Below, one piece after another: positions 26,429 to 35,860 of a stretch of 64,000 bases of DNA. Every line of letters begins with the position of its first letter. The first letter of the stretch is position 1. Made by a program: the position numbers and the translations under genes. The notes under the pieces were generated by a model. That model searched no databases and was not told the origin of the DNA. It saw nothing but the letters and a program-made list of their open reading frames with translations. The stretch is taken from positions 186,001 to 250,000 of the forward strand of contig NZ_JADTQG010000004.1 in assembly GCF_016008875.1 (NCBI RefSeq), given 5' to 3'. This DNA comes from Ectopseudomonas mendocina (GTDB lineage: Bacteria; Pseudomonadota; Gammaproteobacteria; Pseudomonadales; Pseudomonadaceae).

Positions 26429-27024
26429 AGCGGAAACCGGATCAGGCGAAAGGTCAGATTCAGGCGTGGCGCGCAGGCTTGGCGCGTCTTCGCCACTTGA
26501 TGTTGCCAATGATGCTGGGTCGGGCCGCGCATGACCAGTAGCGAGGCGTGCTCCAGCGTCAACGAGTGTTCGATGCGCGTGCTGCCAACACGGCGCAGGT
26601 CGAAGCGCCGGCTGCCGCCCAGGTTGAGCGAGGCGATCAGCGGATCACGGCCCAGCTCCGGCTCGGCATCGCTGTGCCAGCCCATGGAGTCCTGGCCGTC
26701 ACGGTAGTAGTTGAGCAGCACGGCATTGAGCGGCTGACCGACTTGCCTCACGACACGTTGACGAATCTCGTCAAGCAACGGCGTCCAGGGCATAGGCTCG
26801 TGCAGCTTGCCGGAATAGCGATAACGCGCTTCGGTATCGCCGTACCAGGCAGTCAGCCGTGGTGTGCGGTGGTAGCGCCCGTGAATGAACAGTTCCGGCT
26901 GCTGCCAGGGCGTTTGCTCGACCAGTGCGTGTAACCAGCTGTCAGCCACAGCGGCGTCCACCCAGCCGGGCAGGTAGTCCAGCTCGGCATCGGCGATGGC
27001 AGGCAAGGGATCAGCGAACAGCAT
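26425..27024 (-). CDS. alkB: AlkB-type 2-oxoglutarate/Fe(II)-dependent dioxygenase
   Basis: A 199-residue AlkB-fold dioxygenase resembling the AlkB2/3 type. It has substrate strand TPRLTAWYGD, NAVLLNYYRDGQDSMGWHSD with the iron ligands His and Asp, the distal His in MRGPTQHHWQHQV, and the 2-oxoglutarate-binding arginines in PRLNLTFRLI. It oxidatively removes alkyl lesions such as 1-methyladenine and 3-methylcytosine from nucleic acids. No ada or ogt gene adjoins, so regulation is not evident. The gene is followed by the overlapping small basic protein. Confidence 0.92.
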   Translation of the reverse strand: MLFADPLPAIADAELDYLPGWVDAAVADSWLHALVEQTPWQQPELFIHGRYHRTPRLTAWYGDTEARYRYSGKLHEPMPWTPLLDEIRQRVVRQVGQPLNAVLLNYYRDGQDSMGWHSDAEPELGRDPLIASLNLGGSRRFDLRRVGSTRIEHSLTLEHASLLVMRGPTQHHWQHQVAKTRQACAPRLNLTFRLIRFPL

Positions 27025-27058
27025 GACGATCTACATGAAAGAGAATGAAAAGAGTGTC

Positions 27059-27352
27059 TCAGACTTCCACATCCACCCACAGTCCCTGTCGAGGTAAGTC
27101 ACCAAGGGCCTGCTCCACTTCTTCCGGCTCGGCCTCAGCCAACTGTTCCGGGGTGTAGCCACGCCGTTGTCGACGGCGCTGCTCATCACGCAGCAACTCC
27201 TCGGTTTCCTGCGGGTGCCGCTTATCCAGGCTCAGCGCACTTTCCTTGGCGCTCTGCTCGACCGGGGTCACCGGAGGAATCTCGGGCTTGGGCTTGATCA
27301 CGTCCTGCGTGGCCGTGACCGGCACCAGGCCTTGGGGAATCGGTGGCAGCAT
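27059..27352 (-). CDS. Proline/glutamate-rich hypothetical protein upstream of rapA
   Basis: A 97-residue protein beginning MLPPIPQGLVPVTATQDV with a proline-rich first third and a highly charged second half (EELLRDEQRRRQRRGYTPEQLAEAE). It looks largely disordered, with no membrane or signal segment. A perfect AGGAGGT ribosome-binding site precedes the ATG, which strongly supports expression. It diverges from rapA, with 162 bp between the starts. I do not know a function; similar proteins beside rapA in pseudomonads are hypothetical. Confidence 0.8.
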   Translation of the reverse strand: MLPPIPQGLVPVTATQDVIKPKPEIPPVTPVEQSAKESALSLDKRHPQETEELLRDEQRRRQRRGYTPEQLAEAEPEEVEQALGDLPRQGLWVDVEV

Positions 27353-27514
27353 GCAACAGCACCTCCTTTGGTCAGGCTGTCGGCCCCGCGAAACGCTACT
27401 TGAGGGCGTGCTCACTACACTTTCGACTAACGGATGCGACGATAGTGCCACGACCGCTTTAGCCATGGTTCGGCATCCGTTACCATAGCCGGCTTTTTCA
27501 CGCGGGAGACAGGC

Positions 27515-30358
27515 ATGGCGCAGTATCAACCGGGGCAACGCTGGATCAGTGACAGCGAAGCGGAATTGGGTCTGGGAACCATCCTCGCCGAGGAAGGCCG
27601 CCTGCTCACCGTGCTCTACCCGGCCACCGGCGAAACCCGTCAATACGCCACGCGCAATGCTCCGCTGACCCGTGTGCGCTTCGCCCCGGGTGACGAGATC
27701 ACCCATTTCGAGGGCTGGAAGCTCACCGTACAGGAAGTCGAGGACATCGACGGCCTGCTGGTCTACCACGGCCTCAATGCCCATCATCAGCCGGTCACCC
27801 TGCCGGAAACCCAGCTGTCGAACTTCATCCAGTTCCGCCTGGCCAGCGACCGCCTGTTCGCCGGCCAGATCGACCCGCTGTCCTGGTTCGCCCTGCGCTA
27901 CCACAGCCTGGAGCACAACAGCCGCCTGCTGCAGTCGTCGCTGTGGGGCCTGGGTGGCGCGCGCGCCCAACCGATCGCCCACCAGTTGCACATCGCCCGC
28001 GAAGTGGCCGACCGCATCGCCCCACGCGTGCTGCTGGCCGACGAAGTGGGCCTGGGCAAGACCATCGAAGCCGGCCTGGTAATCCATCGCCAGTTGCTTT
28101 CCGGTCGTGCCAGCCGCGTGCTGATCCTGGTCCCGGAAAACCTGCAGCACCAGTGGCTGGTGGAGATGCGCCGGCGCTTCAACCTCGACGTCGCGCTGTT
28201 CGACGCCGAGCGCTTCATGGAGAGCGACGCCAGCAACCCCTTCGAGGATTGCCAGCTGGCGCTGGTCGCCCTGGAGTGGCTGAAGGACGACGAGAAAGCC
28301 CAGGACGCGCTGTTCGCTGCCGGCTGGGATCTGCTGGTGGTCGACGAAGCCCATCACCTGGTCTGGCACCCGGAACAGGCCAGCGCCGAATATTCGCTAG
28401 TCGAGCAACTGGCCGAGGTCATCCCCGGCGTGCTGCTGCTCACCGCCACCCCGGAACAGCTCGGCCAGGACAGCCACTTCGCCCGCCTGCGCCTGCTCGA
28501 CCCGGCCCGTTTCCATGACCTGGAAGCCTTCCGCGCCGAAAGCAGCCAGTACCGCCCGGTCGCCGAAGCCGTGCAGGAGCTGCTCGACCAGGGCAAGCTC
28601 AGCGCCCAGGCGCGCGATGCCATCGGCGGCTTCCTTGGCGATGAAGGCCGTGAGCTGCTCGACGCCATCGATGGCGGCGACGAACAAGCGCGCGCTCGCC
28701 TGGTGCGCGAACTGCTGGATCGCCACGGCACCGGCCGCCTGCTGTTCCGTAACACCCGCGCCGCCGTACAGGGCTTCCCCGAGCGCGAGCTGCACCCCTA
28801 CCCGCTGCCGAGCCCGGACGAATACCTGGAGCTGCCGGTCGGCGAGCACGCCGAGCTGTACCCGGAAGTCAGCTATCAGGCGCAGGAAGAAGTCGACGAC
28901 GAGCAACGCTGGTGGCGCATCGACCCGCGCGTCGAGTGGCTGATCGACACCCTGAAGATGCTGAAGAAATTCAAGGTGCTGGTGATCTGCGCCCACGCCG
29001 AAACCGCACTGGACCTGGAAGACGCCCTGCGCGTGCGCTCCGGCATCCCGGCCACGGTGTTCCATGAAGGCATGAGCATCCTCGAGCGCGACCGCGCGGC
29101 CGCCTACTTCGCCGACGAAGAATTCGGTGCCCAGGTGCTGATCTGCTCGGAAATCGGCTCCGAAGGCCGCAACTTCCAGTTCGCACACCACCTGGCGCTG
29201 TTCGACCTGCCGGCGCACCCGGACCTGCTCGAGCAGCGCATCGGCCGTCTCGACCGTATCGGCCAGAAACATCGCATCCAGCTGCACGTGCCGTATCTGG
29301 AGAACAGTCCGCAGGAGCGCCTGTTCCAGTGGTACCACCAGGCGCTCAATGCCTTCCTCGCCACCTGCCCCACCGGCAACGCCCTGCAACATCAGTTCGG
29401 CCCACGCCTGCTGCCGATGCTGGAGAACGCCGACGACGGCCAGTGGCAGCAACTGGTGGACGAAGCCACCGCCGAACGCATTCGCCTCGAAGGCGAACTG
29501 CACAGCGGTCGCGACCGCCTGCTGGAGCTGAACTCCGGCGGCGCCGGCGAAGGCGAGGCGCTGGTCGAGTCCATCCTCGAACAGGACGACCAGTTCACCC
29601 TGCCGATCTACATGGAAGAGCTGTTCAACGCCTTCGGCATCGACAGCGAAGACCACTCCGACAACGCCCTGATCCTGCGCCCCAGCGAGAAGATGCTGGA
29701 CGCCAGCTTCCCCTTGGGCGACGACGAGGCGGTGACCGTCACCTATGATCGCGAACAGGCGCTGGCCCGCGAGGACATGCAATTCCTCACCTGGGAACAC
29801 CCCATGGTACAGGGCGGCATGGACCTGGTGCTGTCCGGCTCGATGGGCAACACCGCCGTGGCACTGATCAAGAACAAGGCGCTCAAGCCTGGCACCGTGC
29901 TGCTGGAGCTGCTCTACGTCAGCGAAGTGGTCGGCCCGCGCAAGCTGCAACTCGGCCGCTTCCTGCCGCCGGCTGCGCTGCGCTGCCTGCTCGACGCCAA
30001 CGGCAACGACCTGGCGCCGAAGGTCGGCTTCGAAACGCTCAACGACCAGCTTGAAAGCGTGCCGCGTGCCAGCGCCAACAAATTCATCCAGGCCCAGCGC
30101 GATGTGCTGACCAAGCAGATCAACGATGCCGAAGCCAAGGTCATGCCGCGCCATGTCGAGCGCGTGAGTGAGGCCAAGCGTCGCCTGATCGCCGAACTGG
30201 ACGAGGAACTGGCGCGTCTTATCGCACTGCGCGCGGTCAACCCGAGCGTGCGCGACAGCGAGATCGACGCCCTGCGCGAGCAGCGCGAACAGAGCCTGGC
30301 GATGTTCGACAAGGCCGCCCTGCGTCTGGAAGCGATTCGCGTATTGGTCGCGGGCTAA
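27515..30358 (+). CDS. rapA: RNA polymerase-associated ATPase RapA
   Basis: A 947-residue SWI2/SNF2 ATPase that recycles RNA polymerase. It has an N-terminal Tudor-like pair of domains (about 1-110), Walker [15 protein letters not shown] (K182), the DEAH box near residue 277 and the helicase C domain with [23 protein letters not shown] and [10 protein letters not shown]. The C-terminal RapA-specific domain continues to the end. Length and motifs match the family. The gene is monocistronic, facing a small hypothetical gene upstream and a palindromic region downstream. Confidence 0.96.
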   Translation: MAQYQPGQRWISDSEAELGLGTILAEEGRLLTVLYPATGETRQYATRNAPLTRVRFAPGDEITHFEGWKLTVQEVEDIDGLLVYHGLNAHHQPVTLPETQLSNFIQFRLASDRLFAGQIDPLSWFALRYHSLEHNSRLLQSSLWGLGGARAQPIAHQLHIAREVADRIAPRVLLADEVGLGKTIEAGLVIHRQLLSGRASRVLILVPENLQHQWLVEMRRRFNLDVALFDAERFMESDASNPFEDCQLALVALEWLKDDEKAQDALFAAGWDLLVVDEAHHLVWHPEQASAEYSLVEQLAEVIPGVLLLTATPEQLGQDSHFARLRLLDPARFHDLEAFRAESSQYRPVAEAVQELLDQGKLSAQARDAIGGFLGDEGRELLDAIDGGDEQARARLVRELLDRHGTGRLLFRNTRAAVQGFPERELHPYPLPSPDEYLELPVGEHAELYPEVSYQAQEEVDDEQRWWRIDPRVEWLIDTLKMLKKFKVLVICAHAETALDLEDALRVRSGIPATVFHEGMSILERDRAAAYFADEEFGAQVLICSEIGSEGRNFQFAHHLALFDLPAHPDLLEQRIGRLDRIGQKHRIQLHVPYLENSPQERLFQWYHQALNAFLATCPTGNALQHQFGPRLLPMLENADDGQWQQLVDEATAERIRLEGELHSGRDRLLELNSGGAGEGEALVESILEQDDQFTLPIYMEELFNAFGIDSEDHSDNALILRPSEKMLDASFPLGDDEAVTVTYDREQALAREDMQFLTWEHPMVQGGMDLVLSGSMGNTAVALIKNKALKPGTVLLELLYVSEVVGPRKLQLGRFLPPAALRCLLDANGNDLAPKVGFETLNDQLESVPRASANKFIQAQRDVLTKQINDAEAKVMPRHVERVSEAKRRLIAELDEELARLIALRAVNPSVRDSEIDALREQREQSLAMFDKAALRLEAIRVLVAG

Positions 30359-30364
30359 CCCTAG

Positions 30365-30384
30365 GGGGCGCTGCGCAGCGCCCC
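30365..30384. terminator. GC-rich palindrome after rapA
   Basis: The perfect palindrome ggggcgctgcgcagcgcccc starts 7 nt after the rapA stop. It lacks a T run, so it is a stem-loop that may protect the 3' end or assist termination. Confidence 0.5.
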
Positions 30385-30404
30385 GTACTTACAGTCCCTC
30401 GAAG

Positions 30405-30462
30405 TAGCCCGGATGCAATCCGGGAAAGGTGGGCACCTTACTCCCGGATTGCATCCGGGCTA
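30405..30462. repeat. 20-bp perfect inverted repeat between rapA and the sigma factor gene
   Basis: Arms tagcccggatgcaatccggg and its exact complement are separated by 18 nt that themselves fold (aaggt / acctt). It lies between convergent genes and could act as a bidirectional terminator or belong to a REP-like family. Confidence 0.8.
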
Positions 30463-30474
30463 TGACCAAAAGCG

Positions 30475-31707
30475 TTACCCGCCCAGCTCGTCCAGCCTTT
30501 TTTGCAGAAACTGCCGATCCGGCCCCTGTTGCGCCAGCGCCAGGGCCTGACCGTAGGCTGCAATCGCCTGCTCGCGTCGGCCCAACCGGCGCAGCAGATC
30601 GGCCCGCGCTGCATGGGCCAGGTGGTAACCCTGCAGTTCGCCCGCAGCCAGCAGTCGGTCGATTTCCACCAACCCCGCCTGCTCGCCATCGCGCATGGCC
30701 AGCGCCACGGCGCGGTTGAGTTCGATCACCGGCGACGGGTTCAAGCGCAGCAACTCGTCATACAGACCGACGATCTGCGCCCAATCGGTTTCTTCCAGAC
30801 TGGCCGCCTCTGCATGCACCGCGGCAATCGCCGCCTGCAGGCTGTAGGGGCCGAAACGTCGCGAATGCAGGGCCTGCAGCACCAGCGCCTCGCCTTCGGC
30901 GATCAGCTCGCGGTTCCACAGCCTGCGATCCTGATCTTCCAGCAGAATCACCTCACCATCAACGCCGCTACGTGCAGCGCGCCGCGACTCGTGCAACAGC
31001 ATCAGCGCCAGCAGCCCCTGCACCTCTGGCTCGGGCAGCAGCTCCAGCAGCAAGCGTCCCAGGCGAATCGCCTCGTCGGACAACTGGCTGCGGGTCAGCG
31101 AATCACCCGAGCTGGCGAAGTAGCCTTCGTTGAACACCAGGTAAACCACCCGCAACACCGCCTCCAACCGCTCGGGCAGCTCGCTGCGCCCCGGCACCTC
31201 GTAAGGGATACGCGCATCGCGGATCTTCGCCTTGGCCCGCACGATGCGCTGGGCCAGGGTCGCAGGGCTGGAGAGGAAGGCGCGGGCGATCTCCTCGGTG
31301 GAGAGGTCGCACACCTCGCGCAGGGTCAGTGCCACCTGAGCATCACTGGCCAGCGCCGGGTGGCAGCAGGTGAAGATCAGGCGCAGGCGATCGTCTTCGA
31401 GCAGTTCGCCTCCCTCGACGTCACCCTCGTCAGGCAATTCGGCCTGCTCATCCAGCGGCTGGAAGCGGCGCTGCCGACGCAGGCTGTCGATGGCCTTGAA
31501 ACGCCCGGCAGAGACCAGCCAGGCGCGTGGATTGTCCGGTACGCCGTCCTGTGGCCACTGCTCGACCGCGCTGCGAAACGCCTCGTGCAGCGCCTCCTCG
31601 GCCAGGTCGAAATCGCCGAGCAGACGAATCAGGGTCGCCAGCACTCGGCGCGACTCCTCGCGGTATAGGCGTTCGATCAGTTCGCTGACCGGTGGCGATA
31701 TCGACAT
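30475..31707 (-). CDS. ECF sigma factor with C-terminal TPR-like extension (ECF42-like, DUF6596)
   Basis: A 410-residue protein. The first 170 residues are an extracytoplasmic-function sigma factor: sigma2 (LYREESRRVLATLIRLLGDFDLAEEALHEAF) and sigma4 (ALTLREVCDLSTEEIARAFLSSPATLAQRIVRAKAKIR). The remaining 240 residues are the DUF6596 region (LRVVYLVFNEGYFASSGD) and helical TPR-like repeats. This is the ECF42 architecture, in which the tail rather than an anti-sigma factor is thought to control activity. GGAGAA before ATG 31707 fixes the start. The usual YCII/DGPF partner genes are not adjacent. Confidence 0.9.
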   Translation of the reverse strand: MSISPPVSELIERLYREESRRVLATLIRLLGDFDLAEEALHEAFRSAVEQWPQDGVPDNPRAWLVSAGRFKAIDSLRRQRRFQPLDEQAELPDEGDVEGGELLEDDRLRLIFTCCHPALASDAQVALTLREVCDLSTEEIARAFLSSPATLAQRIVRAKAKIRDARIPYEVPGRSELPERLEAVLRVVYLVFNEGYFASSGDSLTRSQLSDEAIRLGRLLLELLPEPEVQGLLALMLLHESRRAARSGVDGEVILLEDQDRRLWNRELIAEGEALVLQALHSRRFGPYSLQAAIAAVHAEAASLEETDWAQIVGLYDELLRLNPSPVIELNRAVALAMRDGEQAGLVEIDRLLAAGELQGYHLAHAARADLLRRLGRREQAIAAYGQALALAQQGPDRQFLQKRLDELGG

Positions 31708-31859
31708 GCGCTTCTCCTGAACGAAGGCATACGTTGCCCAATACCGCTGGCGGCGTCGAGTGGCGGCACGATCCGCCCCTCGATTTGGCATCCATTGCAT
31801 TGGCAGCCATTCGACCACTGGGCATAGTCGCGCATTCCAATGATGAAGGGAGTCATGTC

Positions 31860-32498
31860 ATGCAATGGTTGCTGCTCGGCCTGCTGGGCGCCGCGCTATT
31901 TCTCTACGGCCGGGTCACCGGCGACACTCAGCTCAGCCTGCTGAGCAAGGGCATACCGGTGATCGCCCTACTCTTGTGGTTGCGCCAGGCGCCGGCCGGC
32001 ACCTACCGCCGCTGGATCACCATTGGTCTGCTGTTTTCCCTGGCCGGCGACCTCCTGCTGGACTGGCCTGGCGATCTGTTCGTGTTTGGCCTTGGGGCCT
32101 TCCTGATCGGCCACCTGGCCTACCTGCGCGCCTATTGTTCCGACAGCCGCCAGCCCGCCTTGCCCGCCCTGCTGCTGGCACTGATTGCCGGCGGTGCGAT
32201 GTTCGCCGTGCTGGCCAGCAGCGGACTGGGCGAGCTGCTGATTCCAGTGGCCTGCTACGCCACGGCGATCAGCCTGATGCTCTGGCGTGCGCTGGCCCGC
32301 ATTGGCCATCCTGACCTGCAGCCACGCTCCACCTGGCTCGCCGCCGGCGGTGCGGCACTGTTCGTGCTGTCCGACAGCCTGATCGGCATCGACCGCTTCG
32401 TCGCCAGCTTCGACGCCGCACCTTACGCCATCATCCTCACCTACTGGCTCGGCCAGTGGGGCATCACCGCTTCGGCGTTCGAGCGCCATAGCGCCTGA
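31860..32498 (+). CDS. YhhN/TMEM86-family membrane protein
   Basis: A 212-residue protein with about eight TM helices and the YhhN family marks GLLFSLAGDLLLDWPGD and FVLSDSLIGIDRF. Animal TMEM86B has lysoplasmalogenase activity; the role of bacterial members is less certain. The ATG at 31860 follows GAAGGGAG. It diverges from the ECF sigma factor gene, and the shared 152-bp region must contain both promoters, so sigma control of it is possible. Confidence 0.87.
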   Translation: MQWLLLGLLGAALFLYGRVTGDTQLSLLSKGIPVIALLLWLRQAPAGTYRRWITIGLLFSLAGDLLLDWPGDLFVFGLGAFLIGHLAYLRAYCSDSRQPALPALLLALIAGGAMFAVLASSGLGELLIPVACYATAISLMLWRALARIGHPDLQPRSTWLAAGGAALFVLSDSLIGIDRFVASFDAAPYAIILTYWLGQWGITASAFERHSA

Positions 32499-32504
32499 GG
32501 CAGC

Positions 32505-32605
32505 CAGGGCAATCGCATAAAGGTGTCGGAGCGAACGGACGGCGCTCCGCTTTATTCGCGATTTCATCGCGAATAAAGCCCTTGGGAGGTAAAAGGATTG
32601 CCCTG
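32505..32605. repeat. Nested palindromic element between yhhN-like gene and cmoA
   Basis: Outer 10-bp inverted repeats (cagggcaatc / gattgccctg) enclose a perfect 14-bp hairpin gctttattcgcgat / atcgcgaataaagc with a 3-nt loop (32549-32579). It has no coding content. Confidence 0.8.
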
Positions 32606-32685
32606 CACATGCAGCTCGTAGCCTGGGGCTTGCGGCCGTCTTTTTGCTAAGATGCCGGCCTTTTCAGCTACCCGTTACGACTGCC

Positions 32686-33429
32686 GTGAGCCAAGAACCC
32701 GATCGTCTATTTTCCCAGCCCCTGTCCACGGTGCCCGACTTCGTCTTCAACGAGGATGTGGTGCGGGTTTTCCCCGACATGATCAAGCGCTCGGTGCCAG
32801 GCTACCCGACCATCGTCGAGAACATCGGTGTGCTCGCCGGCCAGTTTGCCCAGCCGCACACCACTCTGTACGACCTGGGCGCATCGCTCGGCGCGGTGAC
32901 ACAGGCGCTGCGCCGCCATGTGCGCGTCGATGGTTGCAAGGTGATCGCCGTGGACAACTCCCCGGCCATGGTCGCGCGCTGCAGCGAATACCTGCATGCC
33001 CAGGACGCCATGTTCCAGGAACTGCTGCCGGTGGACGTGATCGAGGCGGATATTCTCGCCCTGGCGCTCAAGCCCACCTCGCTGGTCACACTCAACTTCA
33101 CCTTGCAGTTCATTCCGCCGGAGCGCCGCCTGGAATTGCTCACGCGCGTTCGCCAGGCCCTGCTGCCGGGCGGCGCGCTGATCCTCTCGGAGAAGCTGCG
33201 TTTCGAGGACGCCGCCGAGCACGAGCTGCTCACCGAACTGCACGTCGCCTTCAAGCGCGCCAACGGCTACAGCGAGCTGGAAATCGCCCAGAAGCGCAGC
33301 GCCATCGAGAAGGTGATGTTGCCCGACAGCCTTGAGCAGCACCGCGAACGTCTGCTCGCCGCCGGCTTCAGCAAGGTAGTGCCCTGGTTCCAGTGCCTTA
33401 ACTTCGCCTCGCTGGTGGCCCTGCCATGA
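32686..33429 (+). CDS. cmoA: Carboxy-S-adenosyl-L-methionine synthase CmoA
   Basis: A 247-residue Rossmann methyltransferase-fold enzyme that makes carboxy-SAM from SAM and prephenate. Motifs include [25 protein letters not shown], the SAM loop [11 protein letters not shown], the acidic [10 protein letters not shown] strand and [13 protein letters not shown]. The start is GTG at 32686 ([12 protein letters not shown] follows), where homologous proteins begin. Its stop overlaps the cmoB ATG, and the pair acts together in wobble-uridine modification. Confidence 0.95.
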   Translation: MSQEPDRLFSQPLSTVPDFVFNEDVVRVFPDMIKRSVPGYPTIVENIGVLAGQFAQPHTTLYDLGASLGAVTQALRRHVRVDGCKVIAVDNSPAMVARCSEYLHAQDAMFQELLPVDVIEADILALALKPTSLVTLNFTLQFIPPERRLELLTRVRQALLPGGALILSEKLRFEDAAEHELLTELHVAFKRANGYSELEIAQKRSAIEKVMLPDSLEQHRERLLAAGFSKVVPWFQCLNFASLVALP

Positions 33430-34394
33430 TGCGCGATCTGCACCTCGACGCTTTGCAGGCGCAACTGGCCGGCACCCCTTTGCAGGATTGGGCGGCCGAT
33501 CTGCCCGGCCAGCTCGATGCCAAGCTGGCCATCGGTCACGGCGATCTGGCGCGCTGGTACGGCGCCGTACAAGCGCTGCCGGAACTGCCGGTGAGTGAGG
33601 TGGAACAGGCTCAGCACTTCGCCTTCGGCGGCGCCTGCGACGAGGCCACGCGCGCGCAGTTGAAAACGGCCCTGCAGGGGCTGATTCCCTGGCGCAAGGG
33701 TCCATTCAAATTGTTCGGCGTGCATATCGACACCGAATGGCGCTCGGACTGGAAATGGCAGCGCGTCGCACCGCATCTGGATCTGGCCGGCAAGCGCATC
33801 CTCGACGTCGGCTGCGGCAATGGCTACTACATGTGGCGCATGCTCGGCGCGGGTGCCGACAGCGTGGTCGGCATCGACCCCAACTGGCTGTTTCTCTGCC
33901 AGTTCCTGGCGATGAAGCGCTACCTGCCAGATCAACCGGTATGGCACCTGCCACTGGCGTTCGAACAGCTGCCGGCCAAACTGCAGGGCTTCGATACGGT
34001 GTTTTCCATGGGCGTGCTTTACCACCGCCGCTCACCCATCGACCATCTGCTCGACCTCAAGGACGTGCTAGTCAAGGGCGGTGAACTGGTGCTGGAAACC
34101 CTGGTGGTCGAAGGCGATGCCGAGCAGGTGCTGGTACCCGAGGACCGCTACGCGCAGATGCGCAACGTCTGGTTCCTGCCCTCGGTGCCGGCGCTGGAGC
34201 GCTGGCTGCGCCGCGCCGGTTTCGAGGACGTGCGCTGCGTCGACGTCAGCATCACCTCGGTGGAAGAACAGCGCGCCACCGAGTGGATGCGCTTCCAGTC
34301 GCTGCCCGAGTTTCTCGACCCGGCCGACCACAGCCGCACCGTCGAAGGCCTGCCGGCACCGACCCGCGCAGTGCTGGTCGCGCGCAAGCCTTAG
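33426..34394 (+). CDS. cmoB: tRNA U34 carboxymethyltransferase CmoB
   Basis: A 322-residue enzyme of normal CmoB length. It transfers the carboxymethyl group from carboxy-SAM to 5-hydroxyuridine at position 34 of tRNAs, giving cmo5U. Seen are [23 protein letters not shown], the cofactor loop [29 protein letters not shown] and [14 protein letters not shown]. The ATG overlaps the cmoA stop (ATGA). Confidence 0.96.
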   Translation: MMRDLHLDALQAQLAGTPLQDWAADLPGQLDAKLAIGHGDLARWYGAVQALPELPVSEVEQAQHFAFGGACDEATRAQLKTALQGLIPWRKGPFKLFGVHIDTEWRSDWKWQRVAPHLDLAGKRILDVGCGNGYYMWRMLGAGADSVVGIDPNWLFLCQFLAMKRYLPDQPVWHLPLAFEQLPAKLQGFDTVFSMGVLYHRRSPIDHLLDLKDVLVKGGELVLETLVVEGDAEQVLVPEDRYAQMRNVWFLPSVPALERWLRRAGFEDVRCVDVSITSVEEQRATEWMRFQSLPEFLDPADHSRTVEGLPAPTRAVLVARKP

Positions 34395-34409
34395 AAATAG
34401 CGGCTCTGT

Positions 34410-34458
34410 GGGACGGGTACAACCCGCCAGATCTCTATCGGCGGGTTGCACCCGCCCT
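34410..34458. repeat. Long hairpin between cmoB and small convergent gene
   Basis: gggacgggtacaacccgcc pairs with ggcgggttgcacccgccc across about 11 nt with two mismatches. It lies between convergent genes and could terminate both; no long T run. Confidence 0.7.
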
Positions 34459-34717
34459 ACCCCCGCAACCAGCACGCCCGCCGCTGTGCGATCGAGCGCA
34501 GCGGCTCACGCGCCCCCTGCTCCACCACGCCACGGGCACTGCCCAGGCGAATCCGTCCTTCTATGTCCTGTGCCAGCAGGCGGCGCATCCGCCAGCGCCA
34601 GAGCCAGGCGCCCACCCAGTCGACGATGGCGTTCTGCAGATCCAGCGGCCACATGGCCGGCATGTAGAACTCGGGCATCGGCGGACGTGGCTTATCGTGC
34701 TTGCTCGAACCGTTCAT
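34457..34717 (-). CDS. Small Trp/Arg-rich hypothetical protein
   Basis: An 86-residue protein with a polar start (MNGSSKHDKPRPPMPEFY), a Trp-rich amphipathic middle (MWPLDLQNAIVDWVGAWLWRWRMRRLL) and a basic C-terminal half. The CGGAGGAAAAGAC ribosome-binding region before the ATG supports expression. It diverges from the LysR gene at 34833. No family recognised; the middle segment could lie on a membrane surface. Confidence 0.7.
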   Translation of the reverse strand: MNGSSKHDKPRPPMPEFYMPAMWPLDLQNAIVDWVGAWLWRWRMRRLLAQDIEGRIRLGSARGVVEQGAREPLRSIAQRRACWLRG

Positions 34718-34832
34718 GTCTTTTCCTCCGTTTCGCCGCCGGCTGTTCCCGGCTTGCGATCAGGATGAAACGCGCCTATCGTTCAAACAAACGACAAATA
34801 TCAAATAGCCAATTAAGAAATATTTAACGATC

Positions 34833-35720
34833 ATGAACGCGCCAGCCTCTGTTTCTCTGCCGCTTCTGGAAAGCGACGTACTGCGCACCTTCGTCGCCAT
34901 CGCCGATAGCGGCAGCTTTACCCGCACCGCCGCCCAGGTGTTTCGCAGCACGGCGGCCGTCAGCCTGCAGATCAAGCGCCTCGAGGAGACCCTCGGCCAG
35001 CGCCTGTTCATCCGCGAAGCCAGGCGCGTGCAACTCACCGCAGCGGGCGAGGTACTGCTGGGCTACGCCAGGCGCCTGCTCAAGCTCAACGAGGAAGCAG
35101 TGGCGCGCTTTCTCACCCCGACGCTGACCGGCCGCGTGCGCTTTGGCACGCCGAACGATATCGGCGACCGGGTACTGCCCGGCGTGCTGACCCTGTTCGC
35201 CCGCAGCCATCCAGCCGTGGAGGTCGAAGTGAATGTGGGGCGCAGCGTGGATCTGGTGGCCAAGCTCGATGCCGGCGAACTGGATCTGACTCTGATCAAC
35301 GCCGGCAATGACGGCCTGGACGACGCGCGCGGCGAGGTGATCTATTCCGAAGAACTGGTCTGGGCCGGACGCGATGGCGGCCTCGCCATACAGCGCGCGC
35401 CGCTACCACTGGCGCTGGCCAACCCCGGCTGCGCCTGGCGCAGGACTGCGATCGATGCACTGGATCGTCAAGGGGTGGCCTACCGCATCGCCTACTCCTG
35501 CGAGCAGTGTGCGGGGCAGGAGGCGGCCATGACCGCCGACCTGGCCATCGCGCCCTTCCCGCGCAGCCTGGTCAAGCCACCGTTACGTCGGCTCGGCGCG
35601 GAACAAGGCCTGCCCGCGCTGGGTGAGTACCACATCAAGTTGATTCGTGGTCATCAGAGCAACGACGCCATCGAGGCGCTTGCCACACAGATGATCCGAG
35701 CCTTTGCCGGCCAGGCTTGA
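34833..35720 (+). CDS. LysR-family transcriptional regulator
   Basis: A 295-residue regulator with HTH FTRTAAQVFRSTAAVSLQIKRLE, then LGQRLFIREARRVQLTAAGE (residues about 14-75), and an effector domain from about 95 (GRVRFGTPNDIGDRVLPGVL). The subtype resembles HdfR/YhaJ-like LysR proteins. It diverges from the small Trp-rich gene, its only obvious regulatory neighbour. The 115-bp intergenic region is AT-rich (attaagaaatatttaacg). Confidence 0.92.
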   Translation: MNAPASVSLPLLESDVLRTFVAIADSGSFTRTAAQVFRSTAAVSLQIKRLEETLGQRLFIREARRVQLTAAGEVLLGYARRLLKLNEEAVARFLTPTLTGRVRFGTPNDIGDRVLPGVLTLFARSHPAVEVEVNVGRSVDLVAKLDAGELDLTLINAGNDGLDDARGEVIYSEELVWAGRDGGLAIQRAPLPLALANPGCAWRRTAIDALDRQGVAYRIAYSCEQCAGQEAAMTADLAIAPFPRSLVKPPLRRLGAEQGLPALGEYHIKLIRGHQSNDAIEALATQMIRAFAGQA

Positions 35721-35775
35721 GGGCCGGCTTCGCGGCACAAGGCGCTCCTGCGCAATGCGTTTAGGTGTGCGCTGT

Positions 35776-35845
35776 TCGCGGACAAGTCCGCTCTCACAAA
35801 GCCTGCCTGCACTGCGCTGCCGAGGGAGCGGACTTGTCCGCGAAT
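35776..35845. repeat. REP-like 19-bp inverted repeat
   Basis: ttcgcggacaagtccgctc and its exact complement gagcggacttgtccgcgaa are separated by 32 nt, between the LysR gene and pdxJ, which converge here. Confidence 0.85.
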
Positions 35846-35860
35846 GCTCTGGAAAGGCAG

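Noticed and set aside
28397..30154. Minus-strand frame of 585 codons opposite rapA
   Set aside because: Antisense shadow; rapA has all helicase motifs.
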